64,000 nt of DNA. Source: Dermacentor variabilis (lineage: Eukaryota > Arthropoda > Arachnida > Ixodida > Ixodidae). Positions 14,238-24,359 of this stretch are shown here, piece after piece (the stretch's first letter is position 1; every line of letters begins with the position of its first letter). The notes beneath the pieces are model-generated. The model saw only the letters and a list, made by a program, of their open reading frames with translations, ran no database searches and was not told the DNA's origin. Made by a program: the position numbers and the translations under genes. The DNA is taken from contig NC_134571.1 in assembly GCF_050947875.1 (NCBI RefSeq), forward strand, positions 1,590,001-1,654,000. Direction: 5' to 3'.

Positions 14238-14781
14238 GTTTCGCGAGCCAGCAGAACCAGCGCAGCACGATGCGATAACGAATCAACTGAAACTCCAAAG
14301 CGCGCGCGGCGCAGAGTCGAACGCGCGAGTCGAGCGAATAGGAAACCTTTCGACCACCCATACTACTTAAAGGTAACATCAAAATGTTATTTTTTCTTAG
14401 AATCGGACAGAAGTAGACAAGTAGCATTTTCTTCCGTCTTATAACCTAATGAAATTATCTTTTTGATACGAGTAGTTGAGTTCTAGTGACATAAATTATG
14501 ATGAGGAGTGCCTTCGTCATCAGGCTAGTACCGGAATATAGTTGGGGGGTCTCAAATCGTGTCATGCATTTACCTCAATTTCTCGGTTACTAAAGCTCTG
14601 TTCGCGATTATATTGACGCCTTACACGTTCTAGAGCATTGCTTTATCACTTTAACTTGACTTCATAGTAACTTTTAGTGCCCCTTTAAAGCAGACCTGAG
14701 GGAGGAGCGGGAAAAGCGGGTGGCACTGCAGGCGAAAGTCGACGATTTGGTCAAGGCGGAAGCGGTGAAGGCCGCGCAATC

Positions 14782-17700
14782 CCTTTATTAATTACGTTTC
14801 TCCACCTTGCGGGTTTCCACAAAACTATTACGCCAAATTCTTGCGAAATTTTTTGAAGTAGTTGATGAATTTGACTTTGCCCTGCCATCTGCTAGCCACC
14901 TGCTTAGCTCAGATGGTAGAGCGGCTGCCCCAGAAAGGCGGTGGGACCGGGTGCCGAATTCGAGTTCCGAATCAGGACGAATTTTTCTTCAACTGCGAGG
15001 CTTTCTTTCGAGGAACCCGTACGGGTTTGCTTTGTCGCAACTGCTATGATTGGGAGGATGTCTCATTTTTCCTTTATCAATTACGTTTCAACACTTTGCG
15101 CTTTTCCGCAGAATTATTGCGCCAAATTCTTGCCGAAATTTTTGGAGTAGATGATGAATTCGTCTTCGCCCTGCCATCTGCTAGCCACCTGTTTAGCTCA
15201 GATGGTGGAGCGGCTGCTCCGGAAAGGCGGTGGGACCGGGTGCCGAGTTCCTGTTCCGGATGAGGACGAATTTTTCTTCAACTGCGAGGCTTTCTTTCGA
15301 GGAAACCGTACGAGTTTCTTTTGTAGCAAATTGCTACAATTGGGAGGACGTCTCATTTTCCCTTTATTATATAGCTACGTTTCTCCACCTTGCAGGTTTC
15401 CGCAGAACTATTATGCCAAATTTTAGCAAAATTTGCTTCGAGTTGTTTATGAATTTAAATTCGCCCTGCCATCTGCTAGCCACCTGCTTAGCTCAGATGG
15501 TAGAGCGGCTGCCCCGGAAAGGCGGTGGGACCGGGTGCCGAGTTCAAGTTCCGGATGAGGACGAATTTTCCTTGAACTGCGAGGATTTCATTCGAGGAAC
15601 CCGTACGAGTTTCCTTTGTAGCAATTGCTACGATTGGGTGGAATACTCATTTTCCCTTTATTATATAGCTACGTTTCTCCACCTTGCAGGTTTCCGCAGA
15701 ACTATTATGCCAAATTTTAGCAAAATTTGCTTCGAGTTGTTTATGAATTTAAATTCGCCCTGCCATCTGCTAGCCACCTGCTTAGCTCAGATGGTGGAGC
15801 GGCTGCCCCGGAAAGGCGGTGGGACCGGGTGCCGAGTTCCTGTTCCGGATGAGGACGAATTTTTCTTCAACTGCGAGGCTTTCTTTCGAGGAAACCGTAC
15901 GAGTTTCTTTTGTAGCAAATTGCTACAATTGGGAGGACGTCTCATTTTTCCTTTATTATATAGCTACGTTTCTCCACCTTGCAGGTTTCCGCAGAACTAT
16001 TATGCCAAATTTTAGCAAAATTTGCTTCGAGTTGTTTATGAATTTAAATTCGCCCTGCCATCTGCTAGCCACCTGCTTAGCTCAGATGGTGGAGCGGCTG
16101 CCCCGGAAAGGCGGTGGGACCGGGTGCCGAGTTCAAGTTCCGGATGAGGACGAATTTTCCTTGAACTGCGAGGATTTCATTCGAGGAACCCGTACGAGTT
16201 TCCTTTGTAGCAATTGCTACGATTGGGTGGAATACTCATTTTCCCTTTATTATATAGCTACGTTTCTCCACCTTGCAGGTTTCCGCAGAACTATTATGCC
16301 AAATTTTAGCAAAATTTGCTTCGAGTTGTTTATGAATTTAAATTCGCCCTGCCATCTGCTAGCCACCTGCTTAGCTCAGATGGTAGAGCGGCTGCCCCGG
16401 AAAGGCGGTGGGACCGGGTGCCGAGTTCAAGTTCCGGATGAGGACGAATTTTCCTTGAACTGCGAGGATTTCATTCGAGGAACCCGTACGAGTTTCCTTT
16501 GTAGCAATTGCTACGATTGGGTGGAATACTCATTTTCCCTTTATTATATAGCTACGTTTCTCCACCTTGCAGGTTTCCGCAGAACTATTATGCCAAATTT
16601 TAGCAAAATTTGCTTCGAGTTGTTTATGAATTTAAATTCGCCCTGCCATCTGCTAGCCACCTGCTTAGCTCAGATGGTGGAGCGGCTGCCCCGGAAAGGC
16701 GGTGGGACCGGGTGCCGAGTTCAAGTTCCGGATGAGGACGAATTTTCCTTGAACTGCGAGGATTTCATTCGAGGAACCCGTACGAGTTTCCTTAGTAGCA
16801 ATTGCTACGATTGGGTGGATGTCTCATTTTCCCTTTATTATATAGCTACGTTTCTCCACCTTGCAGGTTTCCGCAGAACTATTATGCCAAATTTTAGCAA
16901 AATTTGCTTCGAGTTGTTTATGAATTTAAATTCGCCCTGCCATCTGCTAGCCACCTGCTTAGCTCAGATGGTAGAGCGGCTGCCCCGGAAAGGCGGTGGG
17001 ACCGGGTGCCGAGTTCAAGTTCCGGATGAGGACGAATTTTCCTTGAACTGCGAGGATTTCATTCGAGGAACCCGTACGAGTTTCCTTTGTAGCAATTGCT
17101 ACGATTGGGTGGATGTCTCATTTTCCCTTTATTATATAGCTACGTTTCTCCACCTTGCAGGTTTCCGCAGAACTATTATGCCAAATTTTAGCAAAATTTG
17201 CTTCGAGTTGTTTATGAATTTAAATTCGCCCTGCCATCTGCTAGCCACCTGCTTAGCTCAGATGGTGGAGCGGCTGCCCCGGAAAGGCGGTGGGACCGGG
17301 TGCCGAGTTCAAGTTCCGGATGAGGACGAATTTTCCTTGAACTGCGAGGATTTCATTCGAGGAACCCGTACGAGTTTCCTTTGTAGCAATTGCTACGATT
17401 GGGTGGATGCCTCATTTTCCCTTTATTATATAGCTACGTTTCTCCACCTTGCAGGTTTCCGCAGAACTATTATGCCAAATTTTAGCAAAATTTGCTTCGA
17501 GTTGTTTATGAATTTAAATTCGCCCTGCCATCTGCTAGCCACCTGCTTAGCTCAGATGGTAGAGCGGCTGCCCCGGAAAGGCGGTGGGACCGGGTGCCGA
17601 GTTAAAGTTCCGGATGAGGACGAATTTTCCTTGAACTGCGAGGATTTCATTCGAGGAACCCGTACGAGTTTCCTTTGTAGCAATTGCTACGATTGGGTGG

Positions 17701-18925
17701 ATGTCTCATTTTCCCTTTATTATATAGCTACGTTTCTCCACCTTGCAGGTTTCCGCAGAACTATTATGCCAAATTTTAGCAAAATTTGCTTCGAGTTGTT
17801 TATGAATTTAAATTCGCCCTGCCATCTGCTAGCCACCTGCTTAGCTCAGATGGTGGAGCGGCTGCCCCGGAAAGGCGGTGGGACCGGGTGCCGAGTTCCT
17901 GTTCCGGATGAGGACGAATTTTTCTTCAATTGCGAGGCTTTCCTTCGAGGAACGCGTACGGGTTTCCTTTGTAGCAATTGCTACGATTGGGCGGATGTCT
18001 TATTTTCCCTTTATTAATTCCGTTTCCCCACCTTGCGGGTTTCCACATAACTATAACGCTAAATTCTTGCCATTTTTTTTCGTGTTGTTGATGAATTCGA
18101 CTTCGACCTGCCATCTGCTAGCCACCTGCTTAGCTCAGATGGTAGAGCGGCTGCCACGGATAGGCGGTGGGACCGGGTGCCGAGTTCGAGTTCTGCATCA
18201 GGACAAGTTTTTCAACTGCGAGGCTTTCCTTCGAGGAACTCCTACGGGTTTCCTTTGTAGCAGTTGCTACGATTGGGTGGATGTCTCATTTTTCCTTTAT
18301 CAATTACGTTTTTACACCTTGCGGGTTTCTACATAACTATTACGCCGAATTCTTGCAAACATTTTTCCAGTAGTTGATGAATTCGACTTCGCCCTGCCAT
18401 CTGCCGGCCGCCTGTTTAGCTCAGATGGTAAAGCGGCTGTCCCAGAAAGGCGGTGGTCCCGGGTGCCGGGTTCGAGTCCCGGAACAGGACGTATTTTTCT
18501 TCACATGCGAGGCTTTCTTTCGAGGAAGCCATATGGGTTTCCCTTATACGAAGTGCTACGATTGGGTGAATGTCTCCTTTTCCCTTTATTAATTATATTT
18601 CTCTACCTTCCGGGTTTCCTCAGTACTATTACGCCAAATTCTTGCCAAATTTGCTTCGCGTTTTTAGATGAATTCGACTTCGCCCTGCCATCTGCTAGCC
18701 GCTTGTCTGGGTCAGGTGGTAGAGCGGCTGCGCCGGAAAGGCGGTGGTCCCGGGTGCCGGATTCGAGTCTCGGACCATACGAATTTTTCAACTCCGAGGC
18801 TTTGTTCCGAGGAACCCGTGTGGGTTTCCTTTGTAGCAATTGGTACAATATGGTGGATGTCTCATTTTCCCTTTATTAATTACTTGTCTCCACCTTGCGG
18901 GTTTACCCCGAACTATTACGCCAGG
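14782..18925 (+). repeat. tandem satellite, ~14 units of ~294 bp, each with a tRNA-like core
   Basis: Units recur every 285-298 bp from CCTTTATTAATTACG at 14,780 to the partial last unit at ~18,925. Each holds TTAGCTCAGATGGTAGAGCGG (Pol III A-box type) and GAGTTCAAGTTCCGG / GGGTTCGAGTCCCGG (B-box type). Central units (about 15,370-17,990) are nearly identical; edge units have diverged, as expected for unequal exchange. The 294-bp period is a multiple of three, so a 732-codon open frame spans the centre; this is a by-product. GGTAGAG and GGTGGAG variants alternate along most of the array, which suggests a two-unit higher-order repeat. Confidence 0.95.
18412..18490 (+). repeat. best-preserved tRNA-like (Ser-type) core of the satellite
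   Basis: In this edge unit a cloverleaf can be drawn: acceptor CCTGTT with AACAGG, D-arm GCTC AGATGG.., an anticodon stem CTGTC/GGCGG (with U-G pairs) around CCAGAAA, a 12-nt variable region, and a perfect T-arm CCGGG TTCGAGT CCCGG. The long variable region points to a Ser-type ancestor. Position 33 is C rather than U and the unit is part of the tandem array, so I treat it as tRNA-derived repeat, not a tRNA gene. Confidence 0.6.
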
Positions 18926-18959
18926 TGCTTACCGGTATTGTCTTGTAGAGAAACCTAAA

Positions 18960-19379
18960 GCTAAGCCGAATGAATTGTGGAAGTACGAAAAAAAAACGAG
19001 CAATCTAACGTTGTCATTTCAAATGTAATTGAATATATATGTAATCGTGAAGATGAGCAAGGTAAATTAGAAAGGTTTAGATATTTAAGTCAGCGTTCAA
19101 CAGAGTCGAAGGTTTGAAGAGCAGCATAAAACTGGCGCAAATAAATGTTATCGAAACTTGTGAAATATTTGTCATGTCCTTACTACAAGTCAGTAAAAGA
19201 GCACTGAGCTGCTAGACCTGATATATATCAAACTTGATCATGAGTATGCGTTATTGATCGCCCCAACACCCTCCCCCTTTTTCGTGCTTCTGTATGAAAT
19301 ATATCTGAATAAAAGTGATCTGCGGTGTTATTTGTAAAAGGTAAATACGCACAAGGATGGTGACAAAACAGTAACTGAA
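18960..19379. other. AT-rich unassigned DNA
   Basis: Nothing recognised between the satellite and the LINE fragment. Confidence 0.5.
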
Positions 19380-19770
19380 CTACCTGTCGATATTCTTAAT
19401 GAATTTAGCCTGCAAAACATTTAAAATTATTTTACACTTTTATTGAACCCCTTTTTATGTCCCACCTGCAGCATCGCTTCAGGATAGGCTTTACGTGTGA
19501 GACACAGTTGGTGAAGTTCACTCACGATATTAGTGAATCAATTAGAGGCAGCAGTCAGATCGATCGTTTCTTTACAAATTTGATGAAGGGCTTAGACTTT
19601 GTGAGTCGTATTTTTATTACTGCAAGAATTATCGCTTCTTATGTGAAAATAAACTTGCCCTTCATCACGACAGCAAGAATTAAGTGTAAGACGAGTCATC
19701 GCTTAGTCTGGTCACACGAGGAGGTTGCTGAGATATATCGTTCAGGTATTGAAAAAAGAAGTGAGCATTA
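19380..19770 (+). pseudogene. degenerate LINE reverse transcriptase fragment
   Basis: The frame at 19,457-19,620 contains LQHRFRIGFTCETQLVKFTH and DISES..., matching the QHGFR.G.S..TQL...HD block before the first catalytic aspartate of CR1-type LINE RTs. The expected FLDF.KAFD follows as FTNLMKGLDF, so the catalytic Asp is gone. The remainder of the frame is unrelated in appearance. An old, inactive fragment. Confidence 0.6.
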
Positions 19771-20498
19771 AGTGAACGACTCTCTCGTAACTATTTGGAT
19801 AAAGCCAATAGAGGGCGTGTAGTTTAGAGTCACGACAACTGTTTTTATTGCGATGTTACTGAGTATTCAGTTTGATGCCTTAAGTTTCACGCCGAAAGTT
19901 CCTAGGCTTAAATGCATATGAATTGAAACCGGTCCCAGTCATCTGGCGCTTGGCGGCACACTGTGCATGCGCGCAGAAGCCACCGGTACAGAGAGTCTGA
20001 AAAATGAAATTTATTCTTCTAAAAGCGTAACAAAAACAGAACGCTTCTTTCAACAGGTACCACCACCGTTGCTCGCAGCCGTGGAAACGGAAGGCACAGC
20101 GATACATGATGCAGCACAGAATGCGCCGCCGAATGGGCCGGCGCGCCACCGCCCTGCCTGGACGGATAGACTACGCTACGGAGGCTACGCAGAGGCTTCT
20201 ACGGGTGGCCACACAGGACTTTGAGCAGACCCCGCGGTTGACTAGTGGTGTCCCCCCAAACCCCTGGAATGTCGAAGTAATAATGCCCTAAAGAGATTCT
20301 TCTCGGCGAGATTCCTACAGTCGGCTGGCCCAGCCAGCTAATGCCCAACAGAGGTATAAATAAAGGCTCTCTCTAACCAGTGATAAATAAGCGCGCTCTC
20401 AACAATGCACGTAGCTGGCGGCGGCAGCAGCAACAACAACAATAAAGGGTTAAAACATGCAGCGCTGTGATATGGGCCTCGTTAAGTAAGAGCCGTTC
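19771..20498. other. unassigned DNA, 3' flank of the zinc finger gene
   Basis: On the minus strand this is the 3' flank of the zinc finger gene; a minus-strand AATAAA (plus TTTATT) lies near 20,010 and another near 19,842 as possible poly(A) signals. An AAC/CAG triplet patch is at 20,425-20,447. No gene recognised on the plus strand. Confidence 0.4.
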
Positions 20499-21122
20499 TC
20501 AGCTCTGGTGGTGCGTCTTGGCGTGGGCGTTGAGGTTGCCGCGGTTGGCGAAGCCCTTGCCGCAGACGGGGCAGCCGAAGGGCTTCTCGCCCGTGTGGAC
20601 GCTCATGTGCCGCTTGACGGTGGACTTTTGCGAGAAGGCCTTGCCGCACACGTGACAGCCGAACGGTTTCTCGCCCGTGTGCGTGCGCATGTGGATCTTG
20701 ATGCGCTCCTTGTCGGCGAACCGCTTGCCGCACACCTCGCACGGGAAGGGCCGCTCGCCTGTGTGCGAGCGCATGTGGCGCGTCAGCGACGTCTTCTGCG
20801 AGAAGCGGTGGCCGCACAGCCCGCACCCGAACGGCTTCTCGCCCGAGTGCGAGCGCATGTGCAGCTGGTGCACGTTGCGCGAAGCCAGCTGCTTGCCGCA
20901 CACCGCGCACGGGAAGAAGGGCCGCGCCGCACTGGGCGCCGGGCTGGGCGCGGCGCTCGTGGACGACTCCTCGGAGGACAGCAGCAGCAGCTCGTGCTGC
21001 TGCGGCGTGGCCCAGTCCTTGGCCTGCATGAGCGTCGAGACCGGCGGCAGCCGCAGCGGCTCGCCGTTGGTGGGCGGCGGCAGCCAGGGCTCTGGCAGGT
21101 CCCCGCCGGCCGCCTCGCTCAT
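20499..21122 (-). CDS. five-finger C2H2 zinc finger protein
   Basis: 207 codons in one exon. Residues 1-68 are a Pro/Ser/Glu-rich leader with a LLLLSSEESS patch. Five C2H2 fingers then follow at an exact 28-residue spacing (first cysteines at 72, 100, 128, 156, 184), joined by TGE(K/R)PF-type linkers (SGEKPF after finger 1). The protein ends three residues after the last histidine. Finger arrays of this kind bind DNA in the nucleus. The start is supported by an in-frame TGA 18 nt upstream; an upstream ATG two codons earlier opens a tiny frame (M-R-P-stop) whose TGA overlaps this ATG (ATGA). The coding region is far more GC-rich than its surroundings. An acceptor-like CTGCGCCGCAG lies ~35 nt upstream, so a 5' UTR exon is possible. 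This is the only gene here without transposon features. Confidence 0.85.
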   Translation of the reverse strand: MSEAAGGDLPEPWLPPPTNGEPLRLPPVSTLMQAKDWATPQQHELLLLSSEESSTSAAPSPAPSAARPFFPCAVCGKQLASRNVHQLHMRSHSGEKPFGCGLCGHRFSQKTSLTRHMRSHTGERPFPCEVCGKRFADKERIKIHMRTHTGEKPFGCHVCGKAFSQKSTVKRHMSVHTGEKPFGCPVCGKGFANRGNLNAHAKTHHQS

Positions 21123-21444
21123 GGCCGCATGCTGGACTCAGTGGCGCCCGCACCCTGCGGCGCAGAACAACGGACAGTGAGTGATGCAGCCGCTTTCGTG
21201 CGCCGGACTGCATGCCGAGTGCCAATCAGCCAGTGTACTCTTTTCACTGGCACCACTGTTGACCTAATCAAAGTGTTCGCCTTTTTTATGGCGCGCCCCC
21301 TTGCACGCGATGGAAGACGGCGCGCTTCCTCCTCTGCGAGATCGAGCCACCGTCCTCGGCTCACACACAGCATACGGCGCACTGCCACGATGTTTGCGCT
21401 CTTTGCACGCAACATCACGGTCACGGAGGAAATGCGCCTGCAGT

Positions 21445-21660
21445 GTCCATACAAAACCTGGGATATTATGGGGCAAAACCGCGATTTTATTATGAGCGAC
21501 GCCGTAGTGAGGAATGCCGGATTAATTTTGACCACTTGGAGTTCTTTAACGTGCAGCCTATGCACGGTACGTTTTTGGATTTCCATGAAAATGCGGCCGG
21601 TCCCGCGCTCTCAAGCTTAGTAGCGCAACGCCTTAGCCACTACGACCACGGGGAGTTGGA
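21445..21660 (-). mobile_element. decayed tRNA-headed SINE
   Basis: Shares, in order, GACGCCGTAGTGAGGA, TTGACCACTTGGAGTTCTT, TAACGTGCA, ATGAAAATGCGGCCGG and a TTAGCCACTACGACCACGG end with the fresher SINE copies at 31.87 and 41.51 kb. About 25 percent diverged by eye; its B-box region is damaged. Confidence 0.8.
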
Positions 21661-22882
21661 GTGTCCAAGCAATTGCTACCGGAATGAAATAACCACAATG
21701 AGCATCAGCACATGTTTTGGTGATAAAAAACTGCAGGCTTCGTCGTTTTCCTCTCAGCGCATGGTAATATGCTCGCCACTGTCAAAATTGCTTCCTTTGT
21801 TCAAGCAAGTTCGTAATTTTATCTGCTTAAAGTTGTTGTGCCTCAAGAACGCACATTTAATTTGTCAAAATGTTTTAAAACATTTGCCACTTTGACAGTA
21901 TCGATCTGGCTGCCTACGTCTTGGTGCTCTCACGGTCGTTTAGGTAACTCAATGGACATGTACCAAAATTGGCACAGTATGAAAAGAGCGCATGAAGAAC
22001 ATAAATGATCGGTCATGACATGTGTGTCATGAAACAGCCGCCTACGTCTTGGTGCTCGCATGGTCTCCGGTAGGTGCGAGTTGCCAGTGCCTGATCGATC
22101 AGTGGGCAGTCATCTTCTATTCCTTTCGGAACGGGGCAGTTTCCGGCTATTCAGAAAAAAAAATTAACGCGTGCACGTAACTTTGACACGGTGAGTTTCG
22201 TGGTTTTGTGACGTGGCCTTACAGATAGGCGAAGCCGGCGCAGCCCGAGATCTTTTGACCAATAGCAGAGTGCCAATGGCGAAAAGGCGTCGAATCAGAA
22301 GTAATAATTTTTCTTTTGTTCGGTGCAATCGTGCATAATCAGTGTGCCCATGTCATATAACATGGGGAGCTATCGCGGTTTTCGTGACGTCGCGTGACAG
22401 ACAGGCGAAGCGGGGGAGGCTCGAACATTTTTTGACCAATCATGGAGGGCTGATTGGAGAATTGGAATAGAAAAGTTCAGAATAGCTTTAGGTTATAGCG
22501 CGCCAGAAGTCTGAGGACCAAGTACTGTTGGCTTTGTATGTTGGTGAAAATTACCTTCAGGTATGTCGACAGTTTAGGCGAGTTGTTGACCAATCATTTG
22601 GGCAGCGGTTGTCTTGTCCCATCTTCCGGCTGGTTTGTTTCGTGTTTTTGTTTTGGGCTTCATGCGCTAACAAGAAAACGACACTGTCGAATGTGCAGAG
22701 CAATTACAATCACATTACAACACTGCCTTGAATTTTTTTCTTTCGGCATGTGTCACTCCTGAAGTTGTCTGTCCTTTTTTTAGGCTGTTGCAAGATAACA
22801 GTTACATTAGCACACTTTCCCTCCAGTAGCCAAAAAAGTTGAGATTTCGTATTTTGAGGAAATGGGGGCCACTTTCTTGGTG

Positions 22883-22884
<2 letters not shown>
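21661..22884. other. unassigned DNA with a duplicated CRE/CCAAT module
   Basis: No gene recognised. Two related segments at ~22,185-22,275 and ~22,365-22,455 each hold GGTTTT.GTGACGT, ACAGA.AGGCGAAGC and TTGACCAAT; a third TTGACCAATCA is at ~22,584. These resemble CRE and CCAAT elements but no transcript start can be placed. Confidence 0.4.

Positions 22885-22958
<74 letters not shown>
22885..22958. repeat. (TA)n followed by (GA)n microsatellite
   Basis: About 36 bp of TA followed directly by about 38 bp of GA, at the 3' border of the Penelope-like element. The poly-Leu/Ser/Tyr frames across it are artefacts. Confidence 0.95.
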
Positions 22959-22961
<3 letters not shown>

Positions 22962-24359
22962 GACCCGAAGGTATAACTTTAAAGGAAAAAAAAAGAAAAA
23001 AAAGACGGACGTCATGGCAATGTTTTTCTGACGTTTCGGCCGGAGGACGGGCCTTCGTCGAAGTGAATGCCAGTGTAGTCGCATCACAGTTATATATCTG
23101 GACACCAGACACTTATCACTTTCTCCTACACGAACATGCACATAATCAAGCCTTAGTCAAACAAATGCAAAGCGAGCACATCGTGAAAAAAAGTAAATGT
23201 AGCTGGGCAGTTCTAGAAAACACAGCAGATAGGAAACGTCACTACATGTAATCACATAATCATGCGGTGCTAAAAAAGCAGAAGCTGCACACGAGAAAAA
23301 GATTATGGCTAGCGCCGTATAACGCACTGCAGCTGAATGAAGGATTTAAAAATGCATACGTGGACAAAAACCAGTATAATATGCATTGTATAATCAAAGC
23401 TTTCTATCGTCTTAAAATTGCGATAGTCACGCCCGTAGCATCGGTAATTCTGCGACCCGTGCAGCTCGTACCATAATTGTAGCAGCCAGCCGTCGGGCAC
23501 AAATCTAAACTTTTCCAACATAGAAAAACCTCGTACAAAAGGCCACCGTGACTACGGGCACAAGTAAGATATATATAAGCTGGTCAATCTAAATTAGTGA
23601 TGCAGGTTTGTTTTGCGATGTTTTCGTTATTACCACAAGAAAGAGCGTTGAACTTGCATATCAAATGATTCGCGGACTAAACAATCATGGTGGGAAGGAA
23701 AACCAGATTCCAGTATGGTCACTCTAATACCGTCGAAAAGGTGTCCAGTTGTATATAGGTGTTTTGACAGCGGCAGGTGTAGGAAACGCTTTGCATGAGA
23801 ACGATGATTATTAAATCGAATTCTAAACGGCACTTCTGTTCGACCAATATCTTGTAGGTGGCACCTACAACACTCAAGCAAATAAATGGCGTTCGACGTG
23901 TCGCAGTTGAAACTGACTTTGAAGCGGAGCGCGAAGTTTGAAGCCGAGCTTTTCGCCGTTATTGTAGTTAGCATATGTGGGCATACTTCACAGCGTCGCT
24001 TGCTGCGTGGACTACAAGCTACAGGTACGCGGGCGCCGATTTTGGAAGAGGTTATCAAATCGCGAACGTTTCTTGAGCGTCGGTACACTACTCGCGGTGC
24101 CTCTGGAAAAAATTGTTGTCTTTCACTATGGTCTAGAATATCTTGATGCAGTTTGAGAATGGCGGAAACATTCGGAATTGACGCTGCGTGCGTCAACATA
24201 AGGTTAGTTGCAGGAGTGGTCGCCGCCGGCTCTGACTTCAAGAGAATATCTTTCCTTTTCAAGTTACTGGCTCGTTTTATTGTGTCATCAATAATTTCCT
24301 TATGGCACTGGCGGTCCACGAGTGTACGCTCTAGCTCTGCGCAGTTAGCATCGGAATTT

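Larger units (their letters stand above)
13277..14684. mobile_element. TTAA-flanked DNA transposon with THAP gene (Kolobok-like, non-autonomous)
   Basis: A 1,408-bp element between two TTAA tetranucleotides (13,273-13,276 and 14,685-14,688). Termini are AGGGACACTAAAGGTTA at the left and, reverse-complemented, AGGGGCACTAAAAGTTA at the right; both continue with imperfect similarity to AAGTCAA. TTAA duplication with RRG-type ends and a THAP protein are the published hallmarks of the Kolobok superfamily; piggyBac also duplicates TTAA but lacks THAP. No full transposase is visible. It carries a THAP ORF on the minus strand and a second open frame on the plus strand. Its excision restores the interrupted host frame exactly. 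Confidence 0.8.
13140..14781 (+). pseudogene. retroelement gag/ORF1-like frame, split by a transposon and cut by a satellite
   Basis: Left piece (13,140-13,276) reads ..DEISFQSLADADGSSFTC RLCEGVREAVQEF..FEELK; right piece (14,685-14,781) continues ADLREEREKRVALQAKVDDL, a charged coiled-coil-like helix. Excising 13,277-14,684 plus one TTAA joins them in frame at E-L-K-A-D. The frame then runs directly into the satellite at ~14,782, so its 3' part is lost. I recognise the type as tick retroelement gag/ORF1 but cannot name a family. Confidence 0.6.

Noticed and set aside
15230..18336. 261-, 732- and 152-codon frames as repeat-protein genes
   Set aside because: The 294-bp satellite period is divisible by three and the frame crosses tRNA-like boxes; unit changes do not look coding-constrained.
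14782..18925. CRISPR array or true tRNA gene cluster
   Set aside because: Units are ~294 bp and repeat over their full length with no unique spacers. tRNA-like cores have lost U33 and most acceptor pairing.
20482..21620. 247-codon minus and 370-codon plus frames over the zinc finger gene
   Set aside because: They are high-GC shadow frames of the zinc finger ORF, which alone shows a domain with regular spacing.
22807..23141. Frames with Leu-Ser and Ile-Tyr runs
   Set aside because: Products of the TA and GA microsatellite next to the Penelope-like element.
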